A DNA stretch of 64,000 bases from Vicinamibacteria bacterium (lineage in GTDB: Bacteria > Acidobacteriota > Vicinamibacteria > Vicinamibacterales > UBA8438), in the NCBI GenBank assembly GCA_022820825.1, contig JAJEEU010000043.1, forward strand, positions 50,327 to 114,326. The letters run 5' to 3'. Below, one piece after another: positions 11,311 to 18,809 of the stretch. The position numbers were made by a program, and so were the translations under genes. The notes beneath the pieces are model-generated. The model saw only the letters and a list, made by a program, of their open reading frames with translations, was not told the origin of the DNA and ran no database searches. The number at the start of each line of letters is the position of its first letter. The stretch's first letter is position 1.

Positions 11311-11618
11311 TGAGCACCGTGAGCAGCCGCCACGTCGAGATAACGCCCGCAATACGGCAGATCATCAACCAGAAGCTCGCGAAGCTCGAGCGCCTGCTGC
11401 AGGAGAACGCCGTGTCGGCGCAGGTCGTGCTGTCGCAGGAGCGCCACCGTTGCCGCGCGGAGTTGACGGTCCACGTGCGCGGCGACCATTTTCTGCACGG
11501 TGAGGACGAAGGCGGGCAGTGGAGCCCGGCGATCGGCGGTGCGGTCGACAAGGTGCAACAGCAGGCGCACGCGCTGAAGACCCGCTGGGAAAGGCGCCGC
11601 CGAGTCGCGGTGCGCTAG
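11307..11618 (+). CDS. hpf: Ribosome hibernation promoting factor, short form (HPF/YfiA)
   Basis: 103 residues, matching short HPF/RaiA proteins that bind the 30S decoding centre and dimerise or silence ribosomes in stationary phase. The N-terminal beta-alpha fold is recognisable ('HVEITPAIRQIINQKLAKLE'), as is the conserved 'AELTVHVRGDHFLHGEDEG'; the C-terminus is basic. ATG 11307 overlaps the rpoN stop (ATGA) and ATG 11310 is equally possible. The protein lacks the extra C-terminal dimerisation domain of long HPF. It lies between rpoN and rapZ, as in Proteobacteria, but without ptsN in between. Confidence 0.93.
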   Translation: MMSTVSSRHVEITPAIRQIINQKLAKLERLLQENAVSAQVVLSQERHRCRAELTVHVRGDHFLHGEDEGGQWSPAIGGAVDKVQQQAHALKTRWERRRRVAVR

Positions 11619-11649
11619 CGAGTCGGCCAGCGCGGCCGCCGCGACGGAA

Positions 11650-12552
11650 ATGTCTGGCAGCCACCGGGAAGCACGTCTCCTCGGTCACGCAGCCCGGTTC
11701 GTGGTGCTGACCGGGTTGTCCGGCGCCGGCAAGTCACAGGCGATACACGCGCTGGAAGATCTCGGGTACTTCTGCGTCGCCAACCTGCCGACGTCGCTGC
11801 TGCCCGCGCTCGCCGATCTGGCCGAGACGCGCGGTTCCGACGCGCCGCCTACCGCCGTCGTGGTCGACATGCGGGACCCGGCGTTCCTGGAGCGCTTTCC
11901 TCCGGCGCTGCAGGCGCTGCGCCGCCGCAAGTCGCTCGGTACGCTTCTCATTTTCCTGGAGGCGAACGACGACGCCCTCGTGCGGCGCTTCTCCGAGACG
12001 CGCCGCCCGCATCCGCTGGCGGCGGACCAGGCTGCAATAGAGGGTATCCTCAAGGAACGCAAGGCTTTAGAGAAATTACGGCAGGTATCCGACAAGGTGT
12101 TCGACACGTCGGAGCTGACGGTTCACGAGCTGCGCCGCGCATTCATCGACCTCTCGCGCGTCGGCGCCGAGAAGCAGCTCGTCGTGACCGTGCTGAGCTT
12201 CGGTTACAAGCACGGCGTGCCGCTGGAGGCGGACCTGCTGTTCGACGTCAGGTTCCTGCCGAATCCGCACTTCATACCGGAGTTGAGACCGCTGACGGGC
12301 TGCGACCAGGCCATTCGGGACTTTCTCAACGACGCGGAGGCGACCGGCGTATTCCTGGACAAGTCGACCGACCTGCTGCGCTTTCTCATTCCGCAGTACG
12401 CGGCGGAGGGGAAGAGCTATCTGACGGTGGCCGTCGGTTGCACGGGCGGCCGGCATCGCTCGGTGATGGTGGCGGAAGCCCTGCGCGGCCGCCTGGAGCA
12501 CCTGGACGGGGTGCGGCTGCGCCTGAAGCATCGGGACGCATTCACGGAATGA
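11650..12552 (+). CDS. rapZ: RapZ-family nucleotide/RNA-binding P-loop protein
   Basis: 300 residues. The N-terminal P-loop 'GLSGAGKSQAIHALEDLGY' and C-terminal domain 'TVAVGCTGGRHRSVMVAEAL' are diagnostic of the RapZ/YvcJ family. In E. coli RapZ senses glucosamine-6-phosphate and delivers sRNA to RNase E; in other phyla only nucleotide binding is established. It lies 31 nt after hpf. The PTS genes ptsN and ptsO and the kinase gene hprK that usually surround rapZ are absent here, so a PTS-linked role cannot be assumed. The start at ATG 11650 is the first plausible one. Confidence 0.94.
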   Translation: MSGSHREARLLGHAARFVVLTGLSGAGKSQAIHALEDLGYFCVANLPTSLLPALADLAETRGSDAPPTAVVVDMRDPAFLERFPPALQALRRRKSLGTLLIFLEANDDALVRRFSETRRPHPLAADQAAIEGILKERKALEKLRQVSDKVFDTSELTVHELRRAFIDLSRVGAEKQLVVTVLSFGYKHGVPLEADLLFDVRFLPNPHFIPELRPLTGCDQAIRDFLNDAEATGVFLDKSTDLLRFLIPQYAAEGKSYLTVAVGCTGGRHRSVMVAEALRGRLEHLDGVRLRLKHRDAFTE

Positions 12553-12579
12553 CGCCGGCCGCGCCGCGGGGGAGGCAGC

Positions 12580-12978
12580 GTGAACGATCGGGATGAGACG
12601 CGCGTCGACAAGCCGTGGGGCTACGAGCGGCACTGGGCGCAGACCGACCGCTATGTCGGCAAGGTGCTCCACATCAGGGCAGGGCACGCGCTCAGCCTGC
12701 AGTACCACGACCGGAAGGACGAGACCATCCTCGTGTGGAGCGGCAGGCTGCTGTTCGAGATGCGCTCGGGTGGCGCGGTCCGCACGTGGGAGATGGGCCA
12801 CGGCGACCGCGTGCACGTTCCGCCGGGCACGGTCCACCGGATGACGGCGATAGAGGACTGCGACGTGATCGAGGTGTCGACGCCGGAGCTCGACGACGTG
12901 GTCCGGCTGGAAGATCGCTACGGCCGCGCGGCTTCGCTAGATGGGGGCTGCGCCCCCAAGCCCCCCGGCGGCCCCTAG
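12580..12978 (+). CDS. Phosphomannose isomerase type II C-terminal-like cupin
   Basis: 132-residue single cupin resembling the C-terminal domain of mannose-6-phosphate isomerase/mannose-1-P guanylyltransferase ('VDKPWGYERHW', 'GKVLHIRAGHALSLQYH', 'GDRVHVPPGTVHRM'). The metal-binding H/E/H set of the cupin barrel is visible. It probably acts in sugar-phosphate isomerisation or sensing; the substrate is unknown. Start is GTG 12580 behind a strong GGGGGAGG Shine-Dalgarno. The last 14 codons and the TAG stop come from the structured repeat at 12932-13032, so the tail after 'GRAA' is unlikely to be ancestral. It is convergent with ssb. Confidence 0.85.
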   Translation: MNDRDETRVDKPWGYERHWAQTDRYVGKVLHIRAGHALSLQYHDRKDETILVWSGRLLFEMRSGGAVRTWEMGHGDRVHVPPGTVHRMTAIEDCDVIEVSTPELDDVVRLEDRYGRAASLDGGCAPKPPGGP

Positions 12979-13032
12979 CGGGGACCCCTTCGCCCCGCGC
13001 CGTGGCCGCCGGGCCGCGCTGTGCGCGGCCTG
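12932..13032 (-). repeat. Structured dispersed repeat A, copy 1 (inverted relative to copy 2)
   Basis: About 100 bp. Its reverse complement matches 18712-18809 along the whole length with scattered changes. Three hairpins can be drawn on the repeat-sense strand: CCGCGC-ACA-GCGCGG at the start, a long stem with arms CCCGGCGGCC/GGCCGCCGGG, and GGGGGC-GCA-GCCCCC at the end. One pair in the long stem is G-C here and C-G in copy 2, and the last stem is one bp longer on both sides. The copy sits between the convergent cupin and ssb genes, supplies the cupin's last codons, and could act as a terminator for both. I cannot tell whether it is a known REP-type family. Confidence 0.85.
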
Positions 13033-13046
13033 CTCGTCGCTCTCAT

Positions 13047-13505
13047 TCAGAAGGGGATGTCGTCGTCCGTCAGTTCGGCGGCGGCATCCGGACCGGCAGG
13101 AGCGGGAGCCTGTTCGTGCCTCTCGCCCGGCTGCCCGCCGCCCGCTTCCCGGCCGCGGCCCGGCTCGCCGCCGCGGCTGCTGAGCAGCACGACCCGGTCG
13201 GCCCGGACTTCCGTGGTGTAGCGCTTGTTGCCGTCGCGGTCGTCCCACTGGCGCGTCTGCAACCGCCCCTCGACGTAGATCTGGCGGCCGCGGAGCAGGT
13301 ACTCCTGCAGCGTCTCCGCCTGCTTGCCCCACACGACCACGCGGTGCCACTCCGTCCGTTCCTGGCGCTGGCCCGACGCCTTGTCGTTCCAGACTTCCGT
13401 CGTCGCCATGTTCAGCGTCGCCACGGCCGCGCCACCCTGCGTGTAGCGCACCTCGGCGTCGCGGCCGAGGTTGCCCACCAGGATGACCTTGTTCACGCTA
13501 CCCAT
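13047..13505 (-). CDS. ssb: Single-stranded DNA-binding protein
   Basis: 152 residues. The N-terminal OB fold starts at '[20 protein letters not shown]' and continues through '[18 protein letters not shown]' and '[15 protein letters not shown]'. A Gly/Pro/Ala-rich disordered linker leads to the acidic C-terminal tip 'DDDIPF', which docks repair and replication partners. It is last in the tol-pal run, 25 nt after cpoB, and its stop lies just beyond repeat A copy 1. Length and tail are normal. Confidence 0.96.
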   Translation of the reverse strand: MGSVNKVILVGNLGRDAEVRYTQGGAAVATLNMATTEVWNDKASGQRQERTEWHRVVVWGKQAETLQEYLLRGRQIYVEGRLQTRQWDDRDGNKRYTTEVRADRVVLLSSRGGEPGRGREAGGGQPGERHEQAPAPAGPDAAAELTDDDIPF

Positions 13506-13530
13506 CGTTGTGCCCTTGCCTCTCCGGGCG

Positions 13531-14373
13531 CTACTGCCGGTTCAACCGGTCCAGCGCCTGCTGCGCCAGCGTTGCCATCGTGCTTTCGGGATAGTTCTGG
13601 ACGACGAGCTCGAACGCCTGCTGCGCCCGCTCCGTCTCGCCGAGGCGGTCCAGCGCCAGGGCGCGCTTGTAGGACGCATCGGGTACGACGTTGCCGTCGG
13701 GGTAGGCCAGCAGCACTTGCTCGAAGGCGGCCACGGATTCCTTGAACGCGCCGTCGGCGTAGTACGTCTGGCCGATGTAGAACTGCGCGTCGTCGGCGAG
13801 CTCGGAACGCGGGAAGGTCTTGATGTACGCCTCGAAACCCTGAACGGCCAACGCCCACTGGCCGTTGGTGTAGTCGGCCCACGCCGTGTCGTACATGCGC
13901 TGCGGCGAAACGCCCGCACCGAGCGGCGCCGGCGCCGCCGCCGGCGCTGGTGCGGGGTTTTCGAGCGCAAGACCCGTCTCGGGATCCGTCGCCAGTCGCG
14001 CGTAGGCCGGCGTGGCCGGCGGGATGCTCGTCCTCAGCGCTTCGATCTCCTGCGACAGCGACGAGATGCGCACGTTCGTCTCGTCGAAACGTTCGCGCAG
14101 GATGCGGACGCCGTCGGCCACGTCGTCGACCGCGAGCTGCTGGTCGGTGAACAGGCGGCGGGACGCATTGGCCTGCTCGTCCATCTTCGCCGCCAACTGC
14201 TGCAGCGTCGCGTCGACCGACGCCATCATCAGCTCCAGCCGCGAGGCCTGCTCCTGAAGCATGCGGATGTCGGCCGCGAGCTGCTGGTGCTCCCTATCGG
14301 CGCCGAGCGCGAGCGCCGGCGCCAGCAACAGGCTCGCGGCGGTGAACCAGGCGGTGGGACGGATGCAGGTCAT
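13531..14373 (-). CDS. cpoB: Cell division coordinator CpoB / Tol-Pal protein YbgF
   Basis: 280 residues. A signal peptide (about residues 1-24, cleavage after 'ALALG') is followed by a coiled coil (about 30-115, '[19 protein letters not shown]'). A Pro/Ala linker leads to a C-terminal TPR domain ('[20 protein letters not shown]', '[19 protein letters not shown]'). CpoB is periplasmic and couples PBP1B activity to Tol-driven outer-membrane constriction. It lies 16 nt downstream of pal, the standard order. Confidence 0.93.
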   Translation of the reverse strand: MTCIRPTAWFTAASLLLAPALALGADREHQQLAADIRMLQEQASRLELMMASVDATLQQLAAKMDEQANASRRLFTDQQLAVDDVADGVRILRERFDETNVRISSLSQEIEALRTSIPPATPAYARLATDPETGLALENPAPAPAAAPAPLGAGVSPQRMYDTAWADYTNGQWALAVQGFEAYIKTFPRSELADDAQFYIGQTYYADGAFKESVAAFEQVLLAYPDGNVVPDASYKRALALDRLGETERAQQAFELVVQNYPESTMATLAQQALDRLNRQ

Positions 14374-14389
14374 GACAGATCCTCTCGCT

Positions 14390-14980
14390 TCACTGCTCGC
14401 TGATTACCATGTGGGCCCGACGATTCTGTCTCCACGCCGCCTCGTCGTGGCCCGGGTCGAACGGGAACTCCTTGCCGTAGCTCACCGTCCGCAAGCGGTC
14501 CGCCGCAAGGCCGAGATCCTGGAGGTACTGCCGTGCGGCCACGGCCCGGCGTTCTCCGAGCGCCAGGTTGTACTCGGCCGTGCCCCGTTCGTCGCAGTGC
14601 CCCTCGATGGTGATGATCCAGTTCGGGTTGCGCCTCAGGACCTCGGCGTTCTGGTCGAGGACGCGCCGACTCGCGGCGTCGATCTCGGCGCTGTCGTAGG
14701 CGAAGAAGACGGGTTGCAGCGGCGAATCCTGGTTCAGCTCCTCGAGGCTGCGCGTGACCAGCTCCTCCTCCGGTTCGATGACCGGCGGTGGCGGAGGCGG
14801 CGGCTCCGGCTCGACCGGCGGCTCCGGCGGATCCGGCACGTTGTCGAGCACCGTCGGCGGCAGGGGAGGTGTATCCGGGGGCGCCTCAGGCGGGGGATTG
14901 CGGGTGCAGGCCAGGCTCACCAGCCCGCACAGGAAAACCACTGGAACGACACGCACGCAAAAGTTCTTCCAACTGAACAT
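14390..14980 (-). CDS. pal: Peptidoglycan-associated lipoprotein Pal
   Basis: 196-residue outer-membrane lipoprotein. The lipobox 'LVSLAC' gives a lipidated C25, followed by a long Pro/Glu-rich spacer (about residues 27-80), then an OmpA-like peptidoglycan-binding domain ('[18 protein letters not shown]', '[20 protein letters not shown]'). Pal tethers the outer membrane to peptidoglycan and is moved by TolB. The Pro-rich spacer is longer than in E. coli Pal (173 aa precursor). GGAG lies about 8 nt before the ATG. Between tolB and cpoB. Confidence 0.96.
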   Translation of the reverse strand: MFSWKNFCVRVVPVVFLCGLVSLACTRNPPPEAPPDTPPLPPTVLDNVPDPPEPPVEPEPPPPPPPVIEPEEELVTRSLEELNQDSPLQPVFFAYDSAEIDAASRRVLDQNAEVLRRNPNWIITIEGHCDERGTAEYNLALGERRAVAARQYLQDLGLAADRLRTVSYGKEFPFDPGHDEAAWRQNRRAHMVISEQ

Positions 14981-15016
14981 CAGTTTTCTCCGGCGGCGCG
15001 CGCCGTCAGGATGCCG

Positions 15017-16399
15017 TCATTGCGACCAGCTCGGCATCTCGTTGTTGCCCTGGCTCGTGAGACGCCGCAACCCGCGCCCGTCGCGGCCGATGAGCCAGAT
15101 CTGCTTGCTGCCGTCGCCGCGAGTGGATGTGAACGCCAGATGCCGTCCGTTCGGCGAATAGCTGGGACTCTCGTTCGACCCCTGCCCAAACGTTAACTGC
15201 CGCACCTCGTTCGTGGCAAGGTCGACCACCTTGATGTCGTGGCCCGGACCGGTGCGCGACGAGTACGCGATCTCGTTGTACGGGGCAGGCGACCACGTCG
15301 GGCGGTCGCAGTAGGACTCGAACGTGATCCGCCGCAGCCCGGTGCCGTCCACGCCGATCACGTATATCTGCGGCGAACCGGTGCGGTCCGAGGTGAAGGC
15401 GATCTGGTGGCCCTGCGGCGACCACGTGGGCGTCGTGTCGATGCCCGGGTGCGTCGTCAACCGCCGCACGTCGGTGCCGTCGGCGTTGGCGATGTACAGC
15501 TCCGGGTTGCCGTCCCGGTTCGACGTGAATGCAAGCTGGGAGCCGTCCGGCGACCACGCCGGCAGCCAGTTGTGCACGTGCCGGGATCCGCCTGCCGGCG
15601 ATGCGAGGCGTCCCTCGAAGATGTAGGAAACGAACACGTCCTGCGCCCCGCGGCGCCACGACGTGTACGCGATTGCCTGCCCGTCGCCCCCCCACTGCGG
15701 ATTCGTGTTCAGCGACCGGCTGACCGTTACCCGTTGCACGTTCACGCCGTCGTAGTCGGCGAAATAGATTTCCTTGGTCTGGCGATCCTCGACGAGCCCG
15801 AGCACGGACTCGCTGTCGCGATCCGACACGAATGCGATCTTCGTGCGCGCGACGCCCCGCAGCCCGCGCTGCTGGCGGTGAATCTCGTCCGAGAGCTGGT
15901 GGGCGTAGAGGCGGAGGTTGCCCGTGGAGCCGCTGTACTCCACGCCGAAAGCGGACGAGCGGGAGCGGGTATTGAACAGCCGCGCCGTCAGGCGCAGGCG
16001 TCCGTCGCCGGCCGCCTCCACCTGGCAGCTCACGACGCCGTCGACCCCGAGCTCCAGCCAGCGGTCGTACGGGATGGCCTCCAGCGTCCGCGCACGGGGA
16101 ATGCTGTCGTAGGTGTCGCGGGCCATCATCCGGAACTCGCGCTCGAACTCCAGGTCGTTCCAGAGCACTTCGGCGATGGTCCGCGCCGCCCCGGCCAGCG
16201 CCTCGTCGGCGGCCGGGGCCAGGCAGTCGGGCACCGCAAAGGTCGGCCGCGCGCCGATGCGGCCGCCGATGATGAGATCGACCTGCGACTGCTGTTGCGG
16301 GGCCGGCTCCCGAGCCGCGGGCGGCTGCTGGCCGCGCAACGCCGGCACGGCGCTGCAGAGCGTCAGAATGCAGGCGATCGGAAGCAGTGCTCTGGTCAT
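15017..16399 (-). CDS. tolB: Tol-Pal system beta-propeller protein TolB
   Basis: 460 residues. A signal peptide ('LLPIACILTLCSAVPAL') is followed by an N-terminal TolB domain (about 45-200). A six-blade WD40-like propeller follows with repeated 'SPDGSQLAFTSNRDGNPELY', 'SPQGHQIAFTSDRTG' and 'SPNGRHLAFTSTRGD' blades. It binds Pal at the outer membrane. ATG 16399 overlaps the stop of the preceding gene (ATGA); the frame stays open further upstream but that part is not coding. pal begins 36 nt after the tolB stop. Confidence 0.96.
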   Translation of the reverse strand: MTRALLPIACILTLCSAVPALRGQQPPAAREPAPQQQSQVDLIIGGRIGARPTFAVPDCLAPAADEALAGAARTIAEVLWNDLEFEREFRMMARDTYDSIPRARTLEAIPYDRWLELGVDGVVSCQVEAAGDGRLRLTARLFNTRSRSSAFGVEYSGSTGNLRLYAHQLSDEIHRQQRGLRGVARTKIAFVSDRDSESVLGLVEDRQTKEIYFADYDGVNVQRVTVSRSLNTNPQWGGDGQAIAYTSWRRGAQDVFVSYIFEGRLASPAGGSRHVHNWLPAWSPDGSQLAFTSNRDGNPELYIANADGTDVRRLTTHPGIDTTPTWSPQGHQIAFTSDRTGSPQIYVIGVDGTGLRRITFESYCDRPTWSPAPYNEIAYSSRTGPGHDIKVVDLATNEVRQLTFGQGSNESPSYSPNGRHLAFTSTRGDGSKQIWLIGRDGRGLRRLTSQGNNEMPSWSQ

Positions 16400-17193
16400 C
16401 TTCGATACTCGAACGTCAGCCGTACGGTGAGGCTCGGCTCCGTGAACGCGCCGGGCAGCGGCGGCAGTTGCGAGGTAAGCAGGACCGCGCGCTGGGCGCT
16501 CATGTCGAGCGCGAGATAGCCGCTGCTGTGGTCCACCGCGACCCCGTCCACCGCGCCGTCCCGCCGAATCGTGAATCTGACCACGCTCACGCCGGGCACC
16601 TGCTGGTTGGCGTCCCACTGCCTGCGAATGAGCTGCAGCATCGTCGACAGGTACTCGGGGCAACAGAAATTGGCCAGGTCGAGCTCGCCGTCGCTGCCGC
16701 CCAGCCCGCCGCCCGAAAGGCCGATGCCGATGCCCTCCACGCCGGTATCCGCCATCGTGCTGCCGTCGAGCAGCTCGGGCCCGCGCGTCGGCGTCCGCCC
16801 GCGCGCTTCTTCCGGCACCGTGTCGACCTCCGTCTCCGGCTCCGGGCGGCGCCTGGCGTCCTCGGTGGGGACCGTCATTTCCGGCGGGGCAGGGGTCGGC
16901 GGTTGGATCCACAGCGGGCGGCGCGCCTCCTCCAGAGGCAGGATCTGCTGAATGGGGCGGCCGCCGAGCGGTGTCTCTCCGCCCTCCCCCGGCCCCTCGG
17001 GTCCGCCCAGTCGGATCGCCATCACGACGTCCGGCTCTTCGGCCGCCGGGCTGCCCAGCCCGCCCAGCCACGAGCTGGGGCCGAGCAGCATCACCGCCAG
17101 GGCGGCCACATGCGCGCCGGCCGAGATGGCGAGCGGACCGCGTATCCCTTCCGCATCTTTCGCCCGCGCCGCCGGACTGGAAACGTCCATCAT
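16396..17193 (-). CDS. TonB/TolA-type energy transducer
   Basis: 265 residues. One N-terminal transmembrane helix (about 21-37, 'AISAGAHVAALAVMLLG') is followed by a Pro/Glu-rich periplasmic spacer. A Gly-rich stretch ('GIGIGLSGGGLGG') and a C-terminal TonB-like domain ('VSVVRFTIRRDGAVDGVAVD', 'PGAFTEPSLTVRLTFEYRR') complete it. Position between tolR and tolB says it fills the TolA slot, but the C-terminal domain reads more like TonB_C than E. coli TolA, and the long alanine-rich TolA helix is missing. ATG 17193 or 17190 are both possible starts. Confidence 0.85.
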   Translation of the reverse strand: MMDVSSPAARAKDAEGIRGPLAISAGAHVAALAVMLLGPSSWLGGLGSPAAEEPDVVMAIRLGGPEGPGEGGETPLGGRPIQQILPLEEARRPLWIQPPTPAPPEMTVPTEDARRRPEPETEVDTVPEEARGRTPTRGPELLDGSTMADTGVEGIGIGLSGGGLGGSDGELDLANFCCPEYLSTMLQLIRRQWDANQQVPGVSVVRFTIRRDGAVDGVAVDHSSGYLALDMSAQRAVLLTSQLPPLPGAFTEPSLTVRLTFEYRR

Positions 17194-17201
17194 CTGCCGG
17201 C

Positions 17202-17660
17202 TCAGGGTTCGGCCGGGTAGTCGACCACCAGGCCGACCTCCTCGACGCCGCCTTCCTTCAGCTTGTCCATGACGCTCATCAGCTCGTTGTAGGTGATGCC
17301 GCCGTCGCCGCGCAACAGCACGTTGCGATCGGCGCGGCCGTCGAGCTCCACGCCGATGCGCTCGTGCAGCACGTCGAACGGCACCGGGGAATCGTCGACC
17401 TGAACCATGCCGTCTGTCCGGAAACTGAGTGGAACCGTAACGTACAGGAGCTGCACCTCGATCGGGTTGGCGCGCCGGGCCTCGGGGAGGTTGACCTCGA
17501 GGCCGCGCTGCATCATCGGCGCCGCCACCATGAACACGATCAACATGACGAGCATGACGTCGACCAGCGGAATGACATTGATCTCGGACAGCGACGTGGC
17601 GACTCTGCGGCCCCGGCGGCGGGATCCGCCATGGCTTGCGGGGGGGCGAACCGTCGGCAT
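17202..17660 (-). CDS. tolR: Biopolymer transport protein TolR/ExbD
   Basis: 152 residues. The conserved 'INVIPLVDVMLVMLIVFMV' transmembrane helix (about residues 26-44) contains the proton-path Asp of the family. A periplasmic ExbD/TolR domain follows ('GDGGITYNELMSVMDKLKEG'). It forms the stator plug with TolQ. The start is 8 nt after the tolQ stop. Assignment to TolR rather than ExbD rests on the tolB-pal context. Confidence 0.94.
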   Translation of the reverse strand: MPTVRPPASHGGSRRRGRRVATSLSEINVIPLVDVMLVMLIVFMVAAPMMQRGLEVNLPEARRANPIEVQLLYVTVPLSFRTDGMVQVDDSPVPFDVLHERIGVELDGRADRNVLLRGDGGITYNELMSVMDKLKEGGVEEVGLVVDYPAEP

Positions 17661-17667
17661 CGATGTT

Positions 17668-18417
17668 CTACGAGAAGTTGCGCTCGGTGATGTTCAGGAA
17701 CTCCATCGCGAAGTCGTCCATCGTCGATGCGATCTCTTTCAACCGCTGCGTCAGGTAATTGTAGAAGTAGACGGCAGGAATGGCCGCGAACAGCCCCGCG
17801 GCGGTCGCGATGAGCGCTTCCGCGATGCCCGGCGCCACGACCGTCAGGCTCGTGGTGCCCGCCGCGCCGATGCCGGCAAACGCGTTCATGATGCCCCACA
17901 CCGTGCCGAACAGGCCGATGAACGGCGTGAGGCTCGCCGTGGTCGCCAGAAAACCGACGCGCCGCTCGAGCTTGGCGACTTCCATGCTCGACGCCCGCAG
18001 CAACGCGCGGTCCAGCGCGTCGAAGCTGCGCAGCACCGGCCGGCCGGTCTGGCCGCCCGCTTGCCCGCCCTGACGCAACTGTGCGTTCAACTCGACGTAC
18101 CCGGCCTGGAAGACCCCGGCCAACGGGCTGTGCGCCAGCGACTTGCAGGCGGTTTGCACCTCGGAGAACTTGTTGCTGCGCCGGAACACGTCGGAGAAGC
18201 GCGCCGTCTGAACCGCAACCCGGCGGAACTGCCTGAGCTTGAGGAGGATCACCGCCCAGGAGGCGATGGAGAAAAGCGCGAGAATGACCAGAACGGCCTG
18301 CGACAGCAACGAGGAGCGCTCGAGTAACTCGAGCACCCCGCCTCCGAACGCCCCCCCAGACTCGCTGACGCCGGTAGTCTGGAGGAGGGCAAACGCGTAA
18401 CAACAGATGGCACGCAC
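17668..18417 (-). CDS. tolQ: MotA/TolQ/ExbB proton channel protein TolQ
   Basis: 249 residues with three transmembrane helices (about 33-55, 140-165, 185-208). The family signature 'LTPFIGLFGTVWGIMNAF' and the channel helix 'GIAEALIATAAGLFAAIPAV' are intact. It pairs with TolR to use the proton motive force. Start is GTG 18417, just after a GGAGGG Shine-Dalgarno. It is first in the tol operon, about 50 nt from the predicted transcription start. Confidence 0.95.
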   Translation of the reverse strand: MRAICCYAFALLQTTGVSESGGAFGGGVLELLERSSLLSQAVLVILALFSIASWAVILLKLRQFRRVAVQTARFSDVFRRSNKFSEVQTACKSLAHSPLAGVFQAGYVELNAQLRQGGQAGGQTGRPVLRSFDALDRALLRASSMEVAKLERRVGFLATTASLTPFIGLFGTVWGIMNAFAGIGAAGTTSLTVVAPGIAEALIATAAGLFAAIPAVYFYNYLTQRLKEIASTMDDFAMEFLNITERNFS

Positions 18418-18471
18418 CGAACCCTCCGTAGCCGGACACTGGCGCGCCGCTGGGACAGCGCAGATTTGCGC

Positions 18472-18500
18472 ACTTTAGCACGGCTGCCGGAACCTGTCAA
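18472..18500 (-). promoter_or_regulatory. Sigma-70-type promoter of the tol-pal operon
   Basis: On the minus strand a TTGACA box (18495-18500) and TAAAGT box (18472-18477) are separated by 17 bp. The predicted start is near 18465, leaving an untranslated leader of about 48 nt before the tolQ GTG. It is among the strongest promoter matches in the window. Confidence 0.75.
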
Positions 18501-18711
18501 GTCTATGATATGATGGAGTTTCTGTCGATTTGGCGCCCGCCGCGGAGGGCGCTCGCCGACGACGCAAAATCCACCCTCGTTAACCGAACTTGACTCGACA
18601 ACTTGCGAGTGAAGAACAACTTTGTCAGCGCGGGGCTATGGAGTCCCTTGGTGCAAAGCCAGGACAACGGTTGACCAGGAAGGGGACGACGAGCACGTGA
18701 GCAGGAGTCCC

Positions 18712-18809
18712 CAGGCCGCGCACAGCGCGGCCCGCCGGCCACGGAGTGGGGCGAAGGGCCCCCCGCGAGTGGCCGGCGGGGGTTTGGGGCGCAGCCCCAT
18801 CTAACGAAG
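18712..18809 (+). repeat. Structured dispersed repeat A, copy 2
   Basis: 98-bp copy of the element at 12932-13032. Hairpins: CCGCGC-ACA-GCGCGG, a 12-bp perfect stem CCCGCCGGCCAC/GTGGCCGGCGGG around a 26-nt loop, and GGGGC-GCA-GCCCC. It ends on the base before the recN ATG, so the repeat forms the end of the recN leader and contributes whatever ribosome-binding sequence exists (only ACGAAG is seen). The upstream stretch 18501-18711 holds no convincing gene; a TTGACT at about 18588 lacks a good -10. Confidence 0.85.

Noticed and set aside
18588..18620. Promoter for recN at TTGACT
   Set aside because: At 16-18 bp spacing there is only AGAACA or similar, too poor a -10 to call.
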